A DNA stretch of 64,000 nt from Nesterenkonia sedimenti (GCF_012641515.1 NZ_JABAHY010000001.1:434001-498000), one strand, 5' to 3'. Numbered from the stretch's first letter, positions 23,765-33,197 are shown. Notes: a model not told the origin generated them from the letters alone. Made by a program: numbers and translations.

Positions 23765-24057
23765 AGTTTTGCGCGCGAAGCTTCGTGCACGCCCTGAACT
23801 TCCATCACCTCATCGGATCGATGGGGAAAGTGGATGCCGCCGGGCACAACGGCGCGATGGAGTCCTTCTTCGCTCTGCGGCAGAGGAACGTCCTGGACCG
23901 CAAGAGGTGGCGGACTCGAGAAGAGCTGCGGATCGCGATCATCACCTGGATCGAGCGGACCTACTACCACCGACGCCGCCGACAAGCCCGACTGGGCCGA
24001 TCGACCCCCATCGAGTACGAGACCATCATGAACCCGACCGTCAGCCTGGCGGCCTAA
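23765..24057 (+). pseudogene. 3' remnant of an IS3-family transposase (OrfB)
   Basis: The frame starts inside the IS30 right end and reads QFCARSFVHAL, IGSMGKVDAAGHNGAMESFF (with the final catalytic Glu of the DDE triad), RTREELRIAIITWIERTYYHRRR and a STPIEYE end, the conserved C-terminus of IS3-type integrases. The N-terminal two thirds, with both catalytic Asp residues, are missing. Confidence 0.8.
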
Positions 24058-24233
24058 CCCCAGCTGACACCTGATCGCGAATCAGTCCCCCTACTCGCGC
24101 AGCAGTCCCTCACATTGGCGGCGTGACTAGGAACTGTCACCTATCCGTGCAGCAGTCCCCGCGACGTCGCTTGCGCGATGGCAGGCATCTGGCGCTATTG
24201 CGATGTCAACGCAGAACTCGGGGCTTAGCCAGA
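24058..24233. other. IS-derived noncoding stretch with a short direct repeat
   Basis: GCAGCAGTCCC occurs at 24099-24109 and 24149-24159, and a related CAGTCCCC near 24083. This probably includes the terminal region of the IS3 element. No gene is visible. Confidence 0.45.
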
Positions 24234-24767
24234 TCATTTCTTGCCTCCGCCAGAGGTTAGACCGCTATGGAGCTCCAGGGCTTCATCGTCAAGCGTTCCA
24301 TATGCAGTGCGCATCTCGTCTGTCACATCGACCCCAAGACTCTCAATCTGTCTCAGCGTTGGCTGTCGTCCGTTGGTGTGAGCGCTGTATCGCGAGACTG
24401 TTTCAACGTCCTTCGCGCAAACCTCACGAGCGAAGTCCAACTCGAAGGTCTCAGCCTCAAAAACTAGGAACACCGCAGTGTCGAAGTCGAAACTGCGGAA
24501 CGGACTGAACTTCCCTGACCTACCGGCCCGCCTCCCGCCCATCGCCTTGACCTGTATCCTCTGCCCGCCGGGATCCGTGACATCATGCGACTTCGTTGAG
24601 TTCGGCTCGATAACTCCGCCACGAGCAGCGAGAACCACCTGTTCAGCTATGTCCCCCAGAGGCTTGTTGTTAGTGCGAACCAGACCTCGGCTCCGGAGTT
24701 CGGTGACTACGCTGGCTTCCAGTTGAAGCAGGTCTCTCACCTTCAGGCCCGATAGGTCACGTGGCAT
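24234..24767 (-). CDS. Small PD-(D/E)XK-like nuclease candidate (DUF6998-like)
   Basis: 177 residues from ATG 24767, 4 nt after the ychF stop (a GTG at 24785 would overlap ychF). A restriction-endonuclease-like core is suggested by Glu42 in GDIAEQVVLAARGG, the PNSTKSHDV strand with Asp62, and Gln72-Val-Lys74 in RIQVKA, the usual E...D...(E/Q)xK layout. A FDTAVFLVFEAETFEL strand follows. Such proteins may act as single-gene restriction or repair nucleases; the function here is unproven. The last residues SGLTSGGGKK nearly copy the YchF C-terminus. Confidence 0.65.
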   Translation of the reverse strand: MPRDLSGLKVRDLLQLEASVVTELRSRGLVRTNNKPLGDIAEQVVLAARGGVIEPNSTKSHDVTDPGGQRIQVKAMGGRRAGRSGKFSPFRSFDFDTAVFLVFEAETFELDFAREVCAKDVETVSRYSAHTNGRQPTLRQIESLGVDVTDEMRTAYGTLDDEALELHSGLTSGGGKK

Positions 24768-24771
24768 CCGG

Positions 24772-25869
24772 CTACTTCTTACCACCAGATGTTAATCCGC
24801 TACGGAACTCGACCACGTCGCCGTCCTTCATGACGTAGTCCTTGCCCTCCATGCGGACCTTGCCGGCGGACTTGACCTCAGCCATGGAGCCGGCCGCGAC
24901 GAGATCGTCATAGCTGACGATCTCCGCCTTGATGAAGCCCTTCTGGAAATCGGTGTGGATGACACCGGCCGCCTCCGGGGCGGTGTCGCCCTGGTTGATG
25001 GTCCAGGCGCGGGCCTCCTTCGGCCCGGCGGTCAGGTAGGTCTGCAGCCCCAGGGTCTCGAAGCCCACGCGAGCCAGCTGATCCAGCCCGGACTCCTCCA
25101 GACCATTGAGCTCCAACATCTCTCGGGCTTCCTCCTCGGAGAGCTCCACCAGCTCGGACTCCATCTTCGCATCCAGGAACACCGCCTGGGCCGGAGCAAC
25201 CAACTCAGCCAGCTCAGCCTGCTTCTCAGCGGAACCCAGCACACCCTCATCGGCGTTGAACACATAGATCTGCGGCTTAGCCGTCAGAAGGTTCAACTGA
25301 GCCAGCTGCTCCATATCCAGGGAATCCGAGGCCGAGAACACCGTGCGCCCGTCCTCCAGGACCTTCTGCGCCCCCAGGTAGGCATCAAGCGTGGACTGCT
25401 CGGCCTTCCTGCCCTTGACCTGCTTCTCCAGCTTGGGGATCGCATTCTCCAGGGTCTGCATATCCGCCAGAATCAGCTCAGTATTGATCGTCTCGCGGTC
25501 AGAGGCCGGATCCACTTTCCCGTCCACGTGGACCACATTCTCGTCCTCAAAGACCCGAACCACCTGCGCAATCGCATGGGCCTCACGAATATTGGCCAGG
25601 AACTGGTTGCCCAGGCCCTCACCCTCGGAGGCACCCTTGACGATCCCGGCGATATCCACAAAGGAGACCGTGGCCGGAATGATCTTCTGCGAACTGAAGA
25701 TCTCAGCGAGCTTATCCAGCCGTTCATCAGGCAGATTCACGATGCCCACATTGGGTTCGATCGTCGCAAACGGGTAGTTAGCAGCCAGAATGGTCTGCCG
25801 GGTCAGAGCGTTGAAGAGGGTCGACTTGCCCACATTGGGCAGCCCCACAATACCTATAGTCAGTGCCAC
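24772..25869 (-). CDS. ychF: Redox-regulated ATPase YchF (Obg family)
   Basis: 365 residues. P-loop GLPNVGKST at 9-17, switch region [10 protein letters not shown], and NADE at 205-208 in place of NKxD, which gives ATP preference. The coiled-coil insertion (residues about 140-180) and a C-terminal TGS domain with [13 protein letters not shown] complete the protein. It binds ribosomes and affects stress responses and translation. The GTG start is preceded at 8 nt by TAGGCT, indicating a leaderless mRNA. Confidence 0.96.
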   Translation of the reverse strand: MALTIGIVGLPNVGKSTLFNALTRQTILAANYPFATIEPNVGIVNLPDERLDKLAEIFSSQKIIPATVSFVDIAGIVKGASEGEGLGNQFLANIREAHAIAQVVRVFEDENVVHVDGKVDPASDRETINTELILADMQTLENAIPKLEKQVKGRKAEQSTLDAYLGAQKVLEDGRTVFSASDSLDMEQLAQLNLLTAKPQIYVFNADEGVLGSAEKQAELAELVAPAQAVFLDAKMESELVELSEEEAREMLELNGLEESGLDQLARVGFETLGLQTYLTAGPKEARAWTINQGDTAPEAAGVIHTDFQKGFIKAEIVSYDDLVAAGSMAEVKSAGKVRMEGKDYVMKDGDVVEFRSGLTSGGKK

Positions 25870-25877
25870 GGGCCCCT

Positions 25878-25883
25878 AGCCTA
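25878..25883 (-). promoter_or_regulatory. Probable -10 box (TAGGCT) of ychF
   Basis: Minus-strand TAGGCT 8 nt before GTG 25869, with no Shine-Dalgarno. Confidence 0.45.
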
Positions 25884-26127
25884 CCGTCCCGCCGCCGACT
25901 GCCGCGATTCCCCCGCCATAAAGCCCGACGACGCCCACAGGCCCGTGATATTCGACACAGCTGTAAGATGCTGTCAACAGGCTGCTTCCCGCATGATCAC
26001 GCGGCTACCCGCGACTGCGCCCACCCACGACTCAAGCCACAACCTCTGTGCAATTGCATAACGTAGGCCCGTTTGCCCCCGTACATCACTCCCTAACCAA
26101 GAGGTCATTCACAGAAAGCAGGAATCC

Positions 26128-28269
26128 ATGGCAACTGCACCTGCAGTCTCCAAGGTCAATTGGCCGGTATTCGGCATCTCCGCCACCCTCATCGTGACAT
26201 TCACCCTCTGGGCCGCGTTCTCCCCGGCCACCGCTGAGGCCACACTGGGCACCGCCTTCGACTGGCTGAGCGGAAACCTCGGCTGGTACTTCATCCTCAC
26301 CGCCGCGATCATCGTGGTCTTCGTCCTGATCATCGCCTTCACCCGGGTGGGACGGACCAAACTCGGCCCCGACCACTCCAAACCACGCTTCAGCCTCTTC
26401 ACCTGGGCATCGATGCTCTTCGCCGCCGGTATCGGTGTGGACCTCATGTTCTTCGCCGTCATCGGCCCGGCCACCAACCTCCGGCTCGGCCCCGGCGCCG
26501 GACCCGAGACCCTGCAGGCCGCCGAGGAAGCCGCCATCTGGACCATGTTCCACTATGGCATCCCCGGCTGGGCCATGTATGCCCTGACCGGTATCGCCTT
26601 CGGCCTCTTCGCCTACCGGTACCACCTGCCGCTGTCCATCCGCAGCGCCCTCTACCCCATCATCGGCAAACGTGCCCAGGGCCCCGCCGGCGACACTGTC
26701 CAGATCGCCGCCGTCCTGGGCACCATCTTCGGCATCGCCACCAGCCTCGGCATCGGCGTGGTCTTCCTCTCCTACGGACTGGACTACCTCTTCGACATTC
26801 CCCCAGGAACCGGGGTCCAAGCCGGACTCATTGTGCTGGCCGCCGTCGTCGTCACCATCTCCACCGTCTCCGGTGTTGAGAAAGGTATCCGTCGCCTGTC
26901 CGAGCTCAATGTCCTGATGGCCATCGCCCTGATGCTCTACGTGCTGATCTCCGGAGACACCGTCCGGCTGCTCAACGCCCTGGTGAAGAACGTCGGTGAC
27001 TTCTTCGCCCTGCTGCCGGGCATGATGACCGAAACCTTCGCCTTCGACACCTCCGAGGAATGGGTCGACGAGGCCTGGGTCGAATGGTGGACTATCTTCT
27101 TCTGGACCTGGTGGATGGCCTGGGCACTGTTCGTCGGGCTCTTCCTGGCCCGAATCTCCCGCGGGCGCACCCTGCGCCAGTTCATCATCGGCGTGCTTCT
27201 GGTGCCCTTTGCCTTCAACGCCCTGTGGATCTCCATCTTCGGCAACGCCACCATCATGCGCATCATGGGTCACGAGGCTGGCGATGTCCCCGGGGACGCA
27301 GCATTCGCAGAAATGGCCGAGGACCCCGACGGCGCCGGCTACTTCTCCCTGATGGCCGAATTCCCCGGTGCCACCTTCATCATCGGCCTCTCGGTCCTGG
27401 TCGGCCTGCTCTTCTACGCAACCAGTGCGGACTCCGGTGCCCTGGTGCTGGCCAATTTCACCTCCAAGACTGAAAACGCCAACTCCGATGGCCCCTCCTG
27501 GCTGCGTATCGTCTGGTCGATCATCATCGGCGCACTGACCCTGGTGATGCTAATGCTCAACGGCATCGACTCCCTGCAGATGGCCGCAGTGATCATCGGT
27601 GTTCCGCTGTCCCTGGTGCTCTACCTGCTGATGGTCAGCGTCTGGCGCGCCCTGCGCCAGGAGAAGTACAACGCCGACTCCATGGAAGCCACACTGCCCT
27701 CCGCCCTCTCCGAACGGATCGCCGAGGCCGGGGGCACCAGCCCAGGCCGTTGGCGCCGCCGCCTGGCCCGGCATATGCACTACCCCAGCGGCAAGGAAAT
27801 CTCCGAGTACATGGAGAACACCGCCATGCCTGCTGTGGAGGAGGTCGCCGCAGAACTGGAGAAACAGGGCGCCACCGTCTACTGCGAACGCGGCACCGTC
27901 CCCGAGACCGAGGCCGAGATCGACGGCGGCATCCCGCAGATCGATCTCCACGTGGACTTCGGCGACCAGGCCATGTTCAAGTACCAGGCCTACCCCATCG
28001 AATACTCGGTGCCGAACTTCGCGCTGCGGCTGAACACCAGCGAGGAGACCTACTACCGGGTGGAGGTCTTCTCCGCCACCGGTTCAGCCGGCTACGACGT
28101 CTACGGCTACTCCAAAGAGCAGCTGATCTGCGACATCCTCGACGCATATGAGCGTCACCTGGTGGTGCTGCGGATGAACGACGACGACGGCGCCGCCCCG
28201 GTACCCCTGAACCCTGATTCCATCCCAGATGACTGGGACCACGTCCGGACCCGCGGCACCTCCGAATAG
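26128..28269 (+). CDS. betT: High-affinity choline transporter, BCCT family
   Basis: 713 residues: twelve membrane helices in residues about 10-510 followed by a 200-residue cytosolic domain, the length and layout of BetT rather than of the shorter BetP/EctP carriers. The BCCT signature is seen in WTMFHYGIPGWAMYAL, and the helix-8 Trp-rich EWWTIFFWTWWMAWALFVG contains the aromatic substrate cage. It imports choline with Na+ or H+. betB and betA follow on the same strand, so imported choline is converted to glycine betaine. Confidence 0.93.
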   Translation: MATAPAVSKVNWPVFGISATLIVTFTLWAAFSPATAEATLGTAFDWLSGNLGWYFILTAAIIVVFVLIIAFTRVGRTKLGPDHSKPRFSLFTWASMLFAAGIGVDLMFFAVIGPATNLRLGPGAGPETLQAAEEAAIWTMFHYGIPGWAMYALTGIAFGLFAYRYHLPLSIRSALYPIIGKRAQGPAGDTVQIAAVLGTIFGIATSLGIGVVFLSYGLDYLFDIPPGTGVQAGLIVLAAVVVTISTVSGVEKGIRRLSELNVLMAIALMLYVLISGDTVRLLNALVKNVGDFFALLPGMMTETFAFDTSEEWVDEAWVEWWTIFFWTWWMAWALFVGLFLARISRGRTLRQFIIGVLLVPFAFNALWISIFGNATIMRIMGHEAGDVPGDAAFAEMAEDPDGAGYFSLMAEFPGATFIIGLSVLVGLLFYATSADSGALVLANFTSKTENANSDGPSWLRIVWSIIIGALTLVMLMLNGIDSLQMAAVIIGVPLSLVLYLLMVSVWRALRQEKYNADSMEATLPSALSERIAEAGGTSPGRWRRRLARHMHYPSGKEISEYMENTAMPAVEEVAAELEKQGATVYCERGTVPETEAEIDGGIPQIDLHVDFGDQAMFKYQAYPIEYSVPNFALRLNTSEETYYRVEVFSATGSAGYDVYGYSKEQLICDILDAYERHLVVLRMNDDDGAAPVPLNPDSIPDDWDHVRTRGTSE

Positions 28270-28384
28270 GAGGGCCCGCCCCGTCGCAGATCACCGGCCT
28301 GCGGGCCGTTACAGTGCCGGGCCCGGCTGGCTAGGCTGGACCCGGCACCGCCTCACCTCCACATCTTTACGTCAAGGAGTAATC

Positions 28385-29857
28385 ATGACTGCCACGCTCT
28401 ACATCGACGGCCAGTGGGTGGCCGCCACCAGCGGCGAGACCCGCACCATCTACTGCCCCGCAGACGGCACCGAGGTCGGTGTGGTCTCTGAGGCCGGTGA
28501 AGCCGATACCCTCAAAGCCATTGCCGCAGCCCGCAAAGCCTTCGACTCCCGGGTCTGGGCCGACACCCCCGCATCCGAGCGCGGAGAGTTCCTGCTGCAG
28601 GTCGCCAAGGCAATTGAGGACCGCAAGAATGAGTTCGCCCGCGCGGAGGCCCTGGACACCGGTAAGCGGTTCGTCGAGGCCCAGATCGATATGGACGACA
28701 TCATCGGCTGCTTCAAGCATTTCGGGAAGCTGGCTGACTCCGATGCCGGCCGGATCGTCGACGCTGGAGATCCCACCGTCATCTCCAAGATCGTCTACGA
28801 ACCCGTGGGTGTCTGTGGTCTGATCACCCCCTGGAACTTCCCGCTGCTGCAGGCTGCATGGAAGCTGGCCCCGGCCCTGGCCGCCGGCAACTCCCTGGTG
28901 CTCAAACCCGCAGAGCTGACCCCGCATACCGGGATGCTGATCATGGACGTCTTCGAGAAGGCGGGTCTGCCCGCAGGTGTTGCCAACCTCATCACCGGCC
29001 CCGGTGCCACCGCAGGCGCACCGCTGTCCTCGCATGCGCATGTGGATATGGTCTCCTTCACCGGTGGCCTGGTCACCGGCCGGAAGATCGCGGCATCGGC
29101 ATCCGAGACGGTGAAGAAGGTGGCCCTGGAACTGGGCGGGAAGAACCCCAATGTGGTCTTCGCCGACGCGGACTTCGACGCCGCGGTGGACAATGCCCTC
29201 AACGCCGGTTTCCTGGACTCCGGCCTGGTCTGCTCGGCCGGTACCCGGCTGATCGTCGAGGAGTCCATCAAGGAGAAGTTCGTCACCGAACTTGTCCGCC
29301 GCGCCGAGAAGATCCGGATGGGTGGGCCCTTCGATGAGAACGCCGAAACCGGCCCGCTGATCTCCGCCGAGCACCGGCAGAAGGTCCACGACTACACCGA
29401 GAAGGGCATCGCCGAGGGCGCGACCCTGCGCACCGGACACCACTTCGGCTCCGATGAGCATAAGGACGGCTATTTCTACGCCCCCACCGTGCTCGACGAC
29501 GTCAAACGCGGCATGTTCGTGGTCCAGGAGGAGGCCTTCGGCCCGGTGATCACCGTGGAGACCTTCACCACTGAGGAGGAGGCCATCGCCACCGCCAATG
29601 ACACCCACTACGGTCTGGCCGGTGCGGTCTGGACCTCCAACCGTGGTACCGCCCACCGGGTCAGCTCCCGGCTGCGCCACGGCACCATCTGGATCAACGA
29701 CTACCACCCCTACCTCCCGCAGGCTGAGTGGGGCGGGTTCAAACAGTCCGGATTCGGCCGCGAGCTCGGCCATATCGGCTTCGAGGAGTACCGCGAGGCC
29801 AAGCATGTCTACGAGAACACCGAGCCCGCCGTCTCCGGCTGGTTCTCCGATAACTGA
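28385..29857 (+). CDS. betB: Betaine aldehyde dehydrogenase
   Basis: 490 residues from ATG 28385, with AAGGAG 5 nt upstream. It oxidises betaine aldehyde to glycine betaine with NAD(P)+. The ALDH signatures are intact: PWNFPLLQAAWKLAPALAAGN, Glu249 in LELGGKNP and the catalytic Cys283 in GLVCSAGTR, and EEAFGPV near the C-terminus. Of ALDH subfamilies the best fit is BetB, as expected from the flanking choline transporter and dehydrogenase genes. It begins 115 nt after betT and precedes betA by 35 nt. Confidence 0.92.
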   Translation: MTATLYIDGQWVAATSGETRTIYCPADGTEVGVVSEAGEADTLKAIAAARKAFDSRVWADTPASERGEFLLQVAKAIEDRKNEFARAEALDTGKRFVEAQIDMDDIIGCFKHFGKLADSDAGRIVDAGDPTVISKIVYEPVGVCGLITPWNFPLLQAAWKLAPALAAGNSLVLKPAELTPHTGMLIMDVFEKAGLPAGVANLITGPGATAGAPLSSHAHVDMVSFTGGLVTGRKIAASASETVKKVALELGGKNPNVVFADADFDAAVDNALNAGFLDSGLVCSAGTRLIVEESIKEKFVTELVRRAEKIRMGGPFDENAETGPLISAEHRQKVHDYTEKGIAEGATLRTGHHFGSDEHKDGYFYAPTVLDDVKRGMFVVQEEAFGPVITVETFTTEEEAIATANDTHYGLAGAVWTSNRGTAHRVSSRLRHGTIWINDYHPYLPQAEWGGFKQSGFGRELGHIGFEEYREAKHVYENTEPAVSGWFSDN

Positions 29858-29892
29858 GCATCCCGGATCGCTGGATAAAGGAGATTCTGAAT

Positions 29893-31467
29893 ATGGCAGA
29901 GAAGACTTTCGACTATGTCGTCGTCGGCGGTGGTTCCGCCGGCGCAGCCGTGGCCGCCCGCCTCTCTGAGGACCCCAATGTGACAGTTGCCCTGCTGGAG
30001 GCCGGTCCCACTGACCAGGGCAAGGACGAGATCCTGCAGCTCAACCGTTGGATGGAGCTGTTGGAGTCCGGCTATGATTGGGACTACCTCATTGAGCCGC
30101 AGAAGAACGGCAACTCCTTTATGCGTCACGCCCGGGCCAAGGTGCTCGGCGGCTGCTCCTCCCATAACTCCTGCATCGCTTTCTGGCCTCCGGCGGAGGA
30201 TATCGACGAGTGGGAGCAGCTGGGTGCTGAGGGCTGGAACGCCGAGAACGTCTGGCCTCTGCTGAAGCGCCTGGAGACCAATGAGAACGACGGCGACCAT
30301 CACGGCAAGGAGGGTCCCGTGACGCTGATGAACGTCCCGCCGCATGACCCCTGCGGTGTGGCCATCCTGGATGCCTGCGAGCAGGCGGGGATCCCGCGGG
30401 TGGAGTTCAACAGCGGTGAGACTGTGGTCAAGGGCGCCAACTGGTTCCAGATCAACCGCCGTGAGGACGGGACTCGTTCGTCGTCGTCGGTCTCCTATAT
30501 CCACCCGATCCTGGAGCGGGAGAACTTCACTCTGCTGACCGATACCTGGGTCCGCGAGGTGATCTTCGACGGCGACCGCGCGGTAGGGGTCTCGGTGGTG
30601 AACAATGCATTCGGCCGGGCCAGCACCATCTCCGCGAATAAGGAAATCGTGCTCTCGGCCGGGGCTATCGACACCCCCAAGCTGCTGATGCTCTCGGGCA
30701 TCGGTCCCACTGAGCACCTCGAGCAGCACGGTATCCCCACCCGGGTCGATTCCCCCGGTGTGGGTTCGAACCTGCAGGACCACCCCGAGGCGGTCATCGG
30801 CTGGGAGGCCAAGCAGCCCATGGTCGAGGAGGGCTACCAGTTCTGGGAGATCGGCATCTTCGCTGACCTCCTGGAGGGCACCGGCCGTTCCGACCGGCCT
30901 GGCCGCCCCGATCTGATGATGCACTACGGCTCAGTGCCCTTCGATATGCACACGGTGCGTCAGGGCTACCCCACTGCTGATAACTGCTTTGTGCTCACCC
31001 CGAATATCACCCACTCCAAGGCGCGTGGGACCGTGCGGCTGCGCTCCCGGGACTACCGGGATAAGCCCATGGTTGATCCGAAGTACTTCACCGATCCCGA
31101 GGGCCACGATATGCGTGTGGCCGTGGACGGCATCAAACTGGCCCGGGAGATCGTCGCCCAGCCGGCGATGGCCGAATGGGCCGGTGAGGAGCTCTACCCG
31201 GGTAAGGATGTGCAGACCGATGAGGAGATCGCCGATTACGTCTCCCGGACCCACAACACCGTCTACCACCCGGTGGGAACAGTCCGGATGGGCGCTGCCG
31301 ATGACGCGATGTCCCCGCTGACCCCGGATCTGAAGGTCAAGGGCGTTCAGGGTCTGCGCGTGGCTGATGCCTCGGTGATGCCTGAGATCACCACGGTCAA
31401 CCCCAATATCACCACCATGATGATCGGTGAGCGTGCCGCTGACCTCATCAAGGGCGATAACGCTTAG
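29893..31467 (+). CDS. betA: Choline dehydrogenase (GMC oxidoreductase)
   Basis: 524 residues. FAD-binding VVGGGSAGAAVA at the N-terminus, ARAKVLGGCSSHN (GMC signature 1), LSAGAIDTPKLLMLSGIGP (signature 2), and the active-site pair His459 in YHPVGTVRMG and Asn503 near NPNITTMM. It oxidises choline to betaine aldehyde. AAAGGAG precedes the ATG. Its stop overlaps that of the convergent DUF202 gene by 4 bp. No BetI-type repressor is adjacent, so control of the operon is not apparent here. Confidence 0.92.
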   Translation: MAEKTFDYVVVGGGSAGAAVAARLSEDPNVTVALLEAGPTDQGKDEILQLNRWMELLESGYDWDYLIEPQKNGNSFMRHARAKVLGGCSSHNSCIAFWPPAEDIDEWEQLGAEGWNAENVWPLLKRLETNENDGDHHGKEGPVTLMNVPPHDPCGVAILDACEQAGIPRVEFNSGETVVKGANWFQINRREDGTRSSSSVSYIHPILERENFTLLTDTWVREVIFDGDRAVGVSVVNNAFGRASTISANKEIVLSAGAIDTPKLLMLSGIGPTEHLEQHGIPTRVDSPGVGSNLQDHPEAVIGWEAKQPMVEEGYQFWEIGIFADLLEGTGRSDRPGRPDLMMHYGSVPFDMHTVRQGYPTADNCFVLTPNITHSKARGTVRLRSRDYRDKPMVDPKYFTDPEGHDMRVAVDGIKLAREIVAQPAMAEWAGEELYPGKDVQTDEEIADYVSRTHNTVYHPVGTVRMGAADDAMSPLTPDLKVKGVQGLRVADASVMPEITTVNPNITTMMIGERAADLIKGDNA

Positions 31468-31778
31468 AGGACCAGCAGCAGAGCGAGGGCGACCAGCCCC
31501 ATCACCACTAGTGAGAGGCTGAGCGCCCCGCCCAGAGCGGGTGGGTAGCGCTCCGCGCTGATACCGGCATCAGCCCGGATATAGCGCCGGCGCTGACCCA
31601 TCCAGATCCCGCCGGCGGCCAGGGCTGCTGCGGCACAGAGCCCCAGCACTGCCGCCCCGTGATACGGCACCCAGCGGATGAAGAAACCGCCGACCACCAG
31701 AACAAGAAGCAGCGTCCGGCTCCAGGAGAGCAGTGTGCGTTCAGGCTGCAGGCCCGGATCGGTATGTGTTCTCCGCAC
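31464..31778 (-). CDS. DUF202 membrane protein (YidG-like)
   Basis: 104 residues from GTG 31778. The N-terminal GLQPERTLLSWSRT is the DUF202 signature, followed by three helices. Function unknown. In related actinobacteria it is the downstream partner of a YidH protein; here that partner survives only as the C-terminal half of the chimeric gene just upstream. Confidence 0.8.
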   Translation of the reverse strand: MRRTHTDPGLQPERTLLSWSRTLLLVLVVGGFFIRWVPYHGAAVLGLCAAAALAAGGIWMGQRRRYIRADAGISAERYPPALGGALSLSLVVMGLVALALLLVL

Positions 31779-31788
31779 TGGGGCAGCC

Positions 31789-32259
31789 TCAGGCCAGCAT
31801 GGCCCAGATCAGCAGGGCAGAGACCACAGCGATTCCGGCTCCGAGTAATGGGGCGATCAGCGGCAGCGGTAGGGCGTCCTTCTGCCGGACCCTCCGTTCC
31901 ACCTTGAGCCAGCGCCAGAAGGCACCGGCGCTCAGGGCAACCCCAAGGACCAGCAGCAGCACTGCCAACAGGGTGCGCACGGTCGGTTCGAAGATCTCCT
32001 GGGTCAGGGCTTCGACCGCTACCCCACCGGCCAGCAAGGCCAGCGAGGTGGTGGCGGTGGCGGCACCGTAAACCGCGATCCCGATCAGGGTGTGGGCGCT
32101 GACATTGCCGGTGCCGGTGGGCAGGGGGAATTCATTCCAGTCGGCGCTGACCCCGAAGATCAGGAACAGCACGGCCGGCAGAACGATGATGAAGAAACTG
32201 TTGCCGAAGTTCCGCAGGTTCCGCCAGAAGTCCATCAGGATATAGGTCATGAGGCTCAT
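31789..32259 (-). CDS. Chimeric membrane protein: ABC-2 permease N-terminus fused to YidH C-terminus
   Basis: 156 residues. Residues 1 to about 72 (LMDFWRNLRNFGNSFFI, a first helix, then HTLIGIAVYGAATATTSLA) match the start of an ABC-2 permease, the expected partner of the ATPase it overlaps by 4 nt. From TSLALLAGGVAVEAL onward it matches the YidH/DUF202 family (last two helices, WLKVERRVRQKDALPLP). The missing pieces are five permease helices, whatever lay between, and the YidH N-terminus. The shared TSLA suggests in-frame deletion at short homology. The product may be stable but should not transport. Confidence 0.7.
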   Translation of the reverse strand: MSLMTYILMDFWRNLRNFGNSFFIIVLPAVLFLIFGVSADWNEFPLPTGTGNVSAHTLIGIAVYGAATATTSLALLAGGVAVEALTQEIFEPTVRTLLAVLLLVLGVALSAGAFWRWLKVERRVRQKDALPLPLIAPLLGAGIAVVSALLIWAMLA

Positions 32260-33197
32260 CGGGCTGCCTCCTCTTTGGTCAGCTGCATAAACGCTTCTTC
32301 GAGGCTGGCCGGCCGGACGCTGATGCCGTGGGCCTCGGTCTGGGTCAGCAGGTAGCGGGCAAGGGTATCGGCGTCATCGGTCCGGAAGGTGATGGTGCCG
32401 CCGCGGATTTCGTAGTCGATCACATGTGGGATGCGCTGAATTTCTTCCGACGACGCCGTCCAGGTGACTTTCACATGGGCGGCACCTGCCTGCTGACGCA
32501 CCTCATCAGTGGGACCGTCGGCGATGATCTGTCCGGCGTTCATCAGCACAGTGCGGCGGGCGAACTGTTCGGCCTCTTCGAGGTAATGGGTGGCGAAGAG
32601 GATGGTGGTTCCGCCGGCTGCGGTCTCACGCATCCGGTCCCAGAACTCGTGACGGGCGGAGACGTCCATCCCAGCGGTGGGCTCATCGAGGATGATGAGC
32701 TCTGGTTTGGGCAGTAGGGCCAGGGCGAAGCGCAGCCGCTGCTGCTGTCCGCCGGAGCATTTGCCCACCGCTCGGGAGGCGATACCGGTGATGCCGGCTG
32801 TTTCCATCACCTGGTCCACCGGCAGGTGCCGCTTATGCAGGGCGGCGATGATCTGCACGGTCTCTTTGACGGTGAGGTCCGGCAGGAGCCCTCCGGTCTG
32901 CAGCAGGGCACCGACCTTGCCGTTCTGGGCGGCCTTCTTGGGGCTGCTGCCTAGGACTGTCAGGGATCCCGATTCGGGGGTATTGAGTCCGAGGATCAGG
33001 TCGATCAGGGTGGTTTTTCCTGCCCCATTGGGGCCGAGGATGGCGGTGACCTCACCAGAGTCGAAGCTGAGGCTGACCCCATCGACGGCGCGGACCTTCC
33101 CGCCGTCACCATCGGGGAAAGAGCGCACAGCATCGGTGATTGTCACCGCGGCAGTGGTTGTCCCGGGCTGTGGTGTATCCGTTCTCTGTGTGTTCAT
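32256..33197 (-). CDS. ABC transporter ATP-binding protein (orphaned)
   Basis: 313 residues. Walker A GPNGAGKTT, Q-loop in ALLQTGG, signature CSGGQQQR (Cys where Leu is usual), Walker B LIILDEPTAG and H-loop in FATHYLEEA. A C-terminal 90-residue domain as in drug-export ATPases follows. Its permease gene is truncated and fused to a yidH-like gene, so no cognate membrane partner is visible. Members of this family are often next to a two-component system; none is found here. An inverted repeat overlaps its start region. Confidence 0.88.
   Translation of the reverse strand: MNTQRTDTPQPGTTTAAVTITDAVRSFPDGDGGKVRAVDGVSLSFDSGEVTAILGPNGAGKTTLIDLILGLNTPESGSLTVLGSSPKKAAQNGKVGALLQTGGLLPDLTVKETVQIIAALHKRHLPVDQVMETAGITGIASRAVGKCSGGQQQRLRFALALLPKPELIILDEPTAGMDVSARHEFWDRMRETAAGGTTILFATHYLEEAEQFARRTVLMNAGQIIADGPTDEVRQQAGAAHVKVTWTASSEEIQRIPHVIDYEIRGGTITFRTDDADTLARYLLTQTEAHGISVRPASLEEAFMQLTKEEAAR

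Noticed and set aside
24058-24160. Short direct repeats as a CRISPR array
   Set aside because: Only two imperfect 11-bp copies, next to IS ends, with no spacer regularity and no cas genes.
26128-31467. betT-betB-betA as an unknown system
   Set aside because: All three genes match the standard choline-to-betaine pathway.
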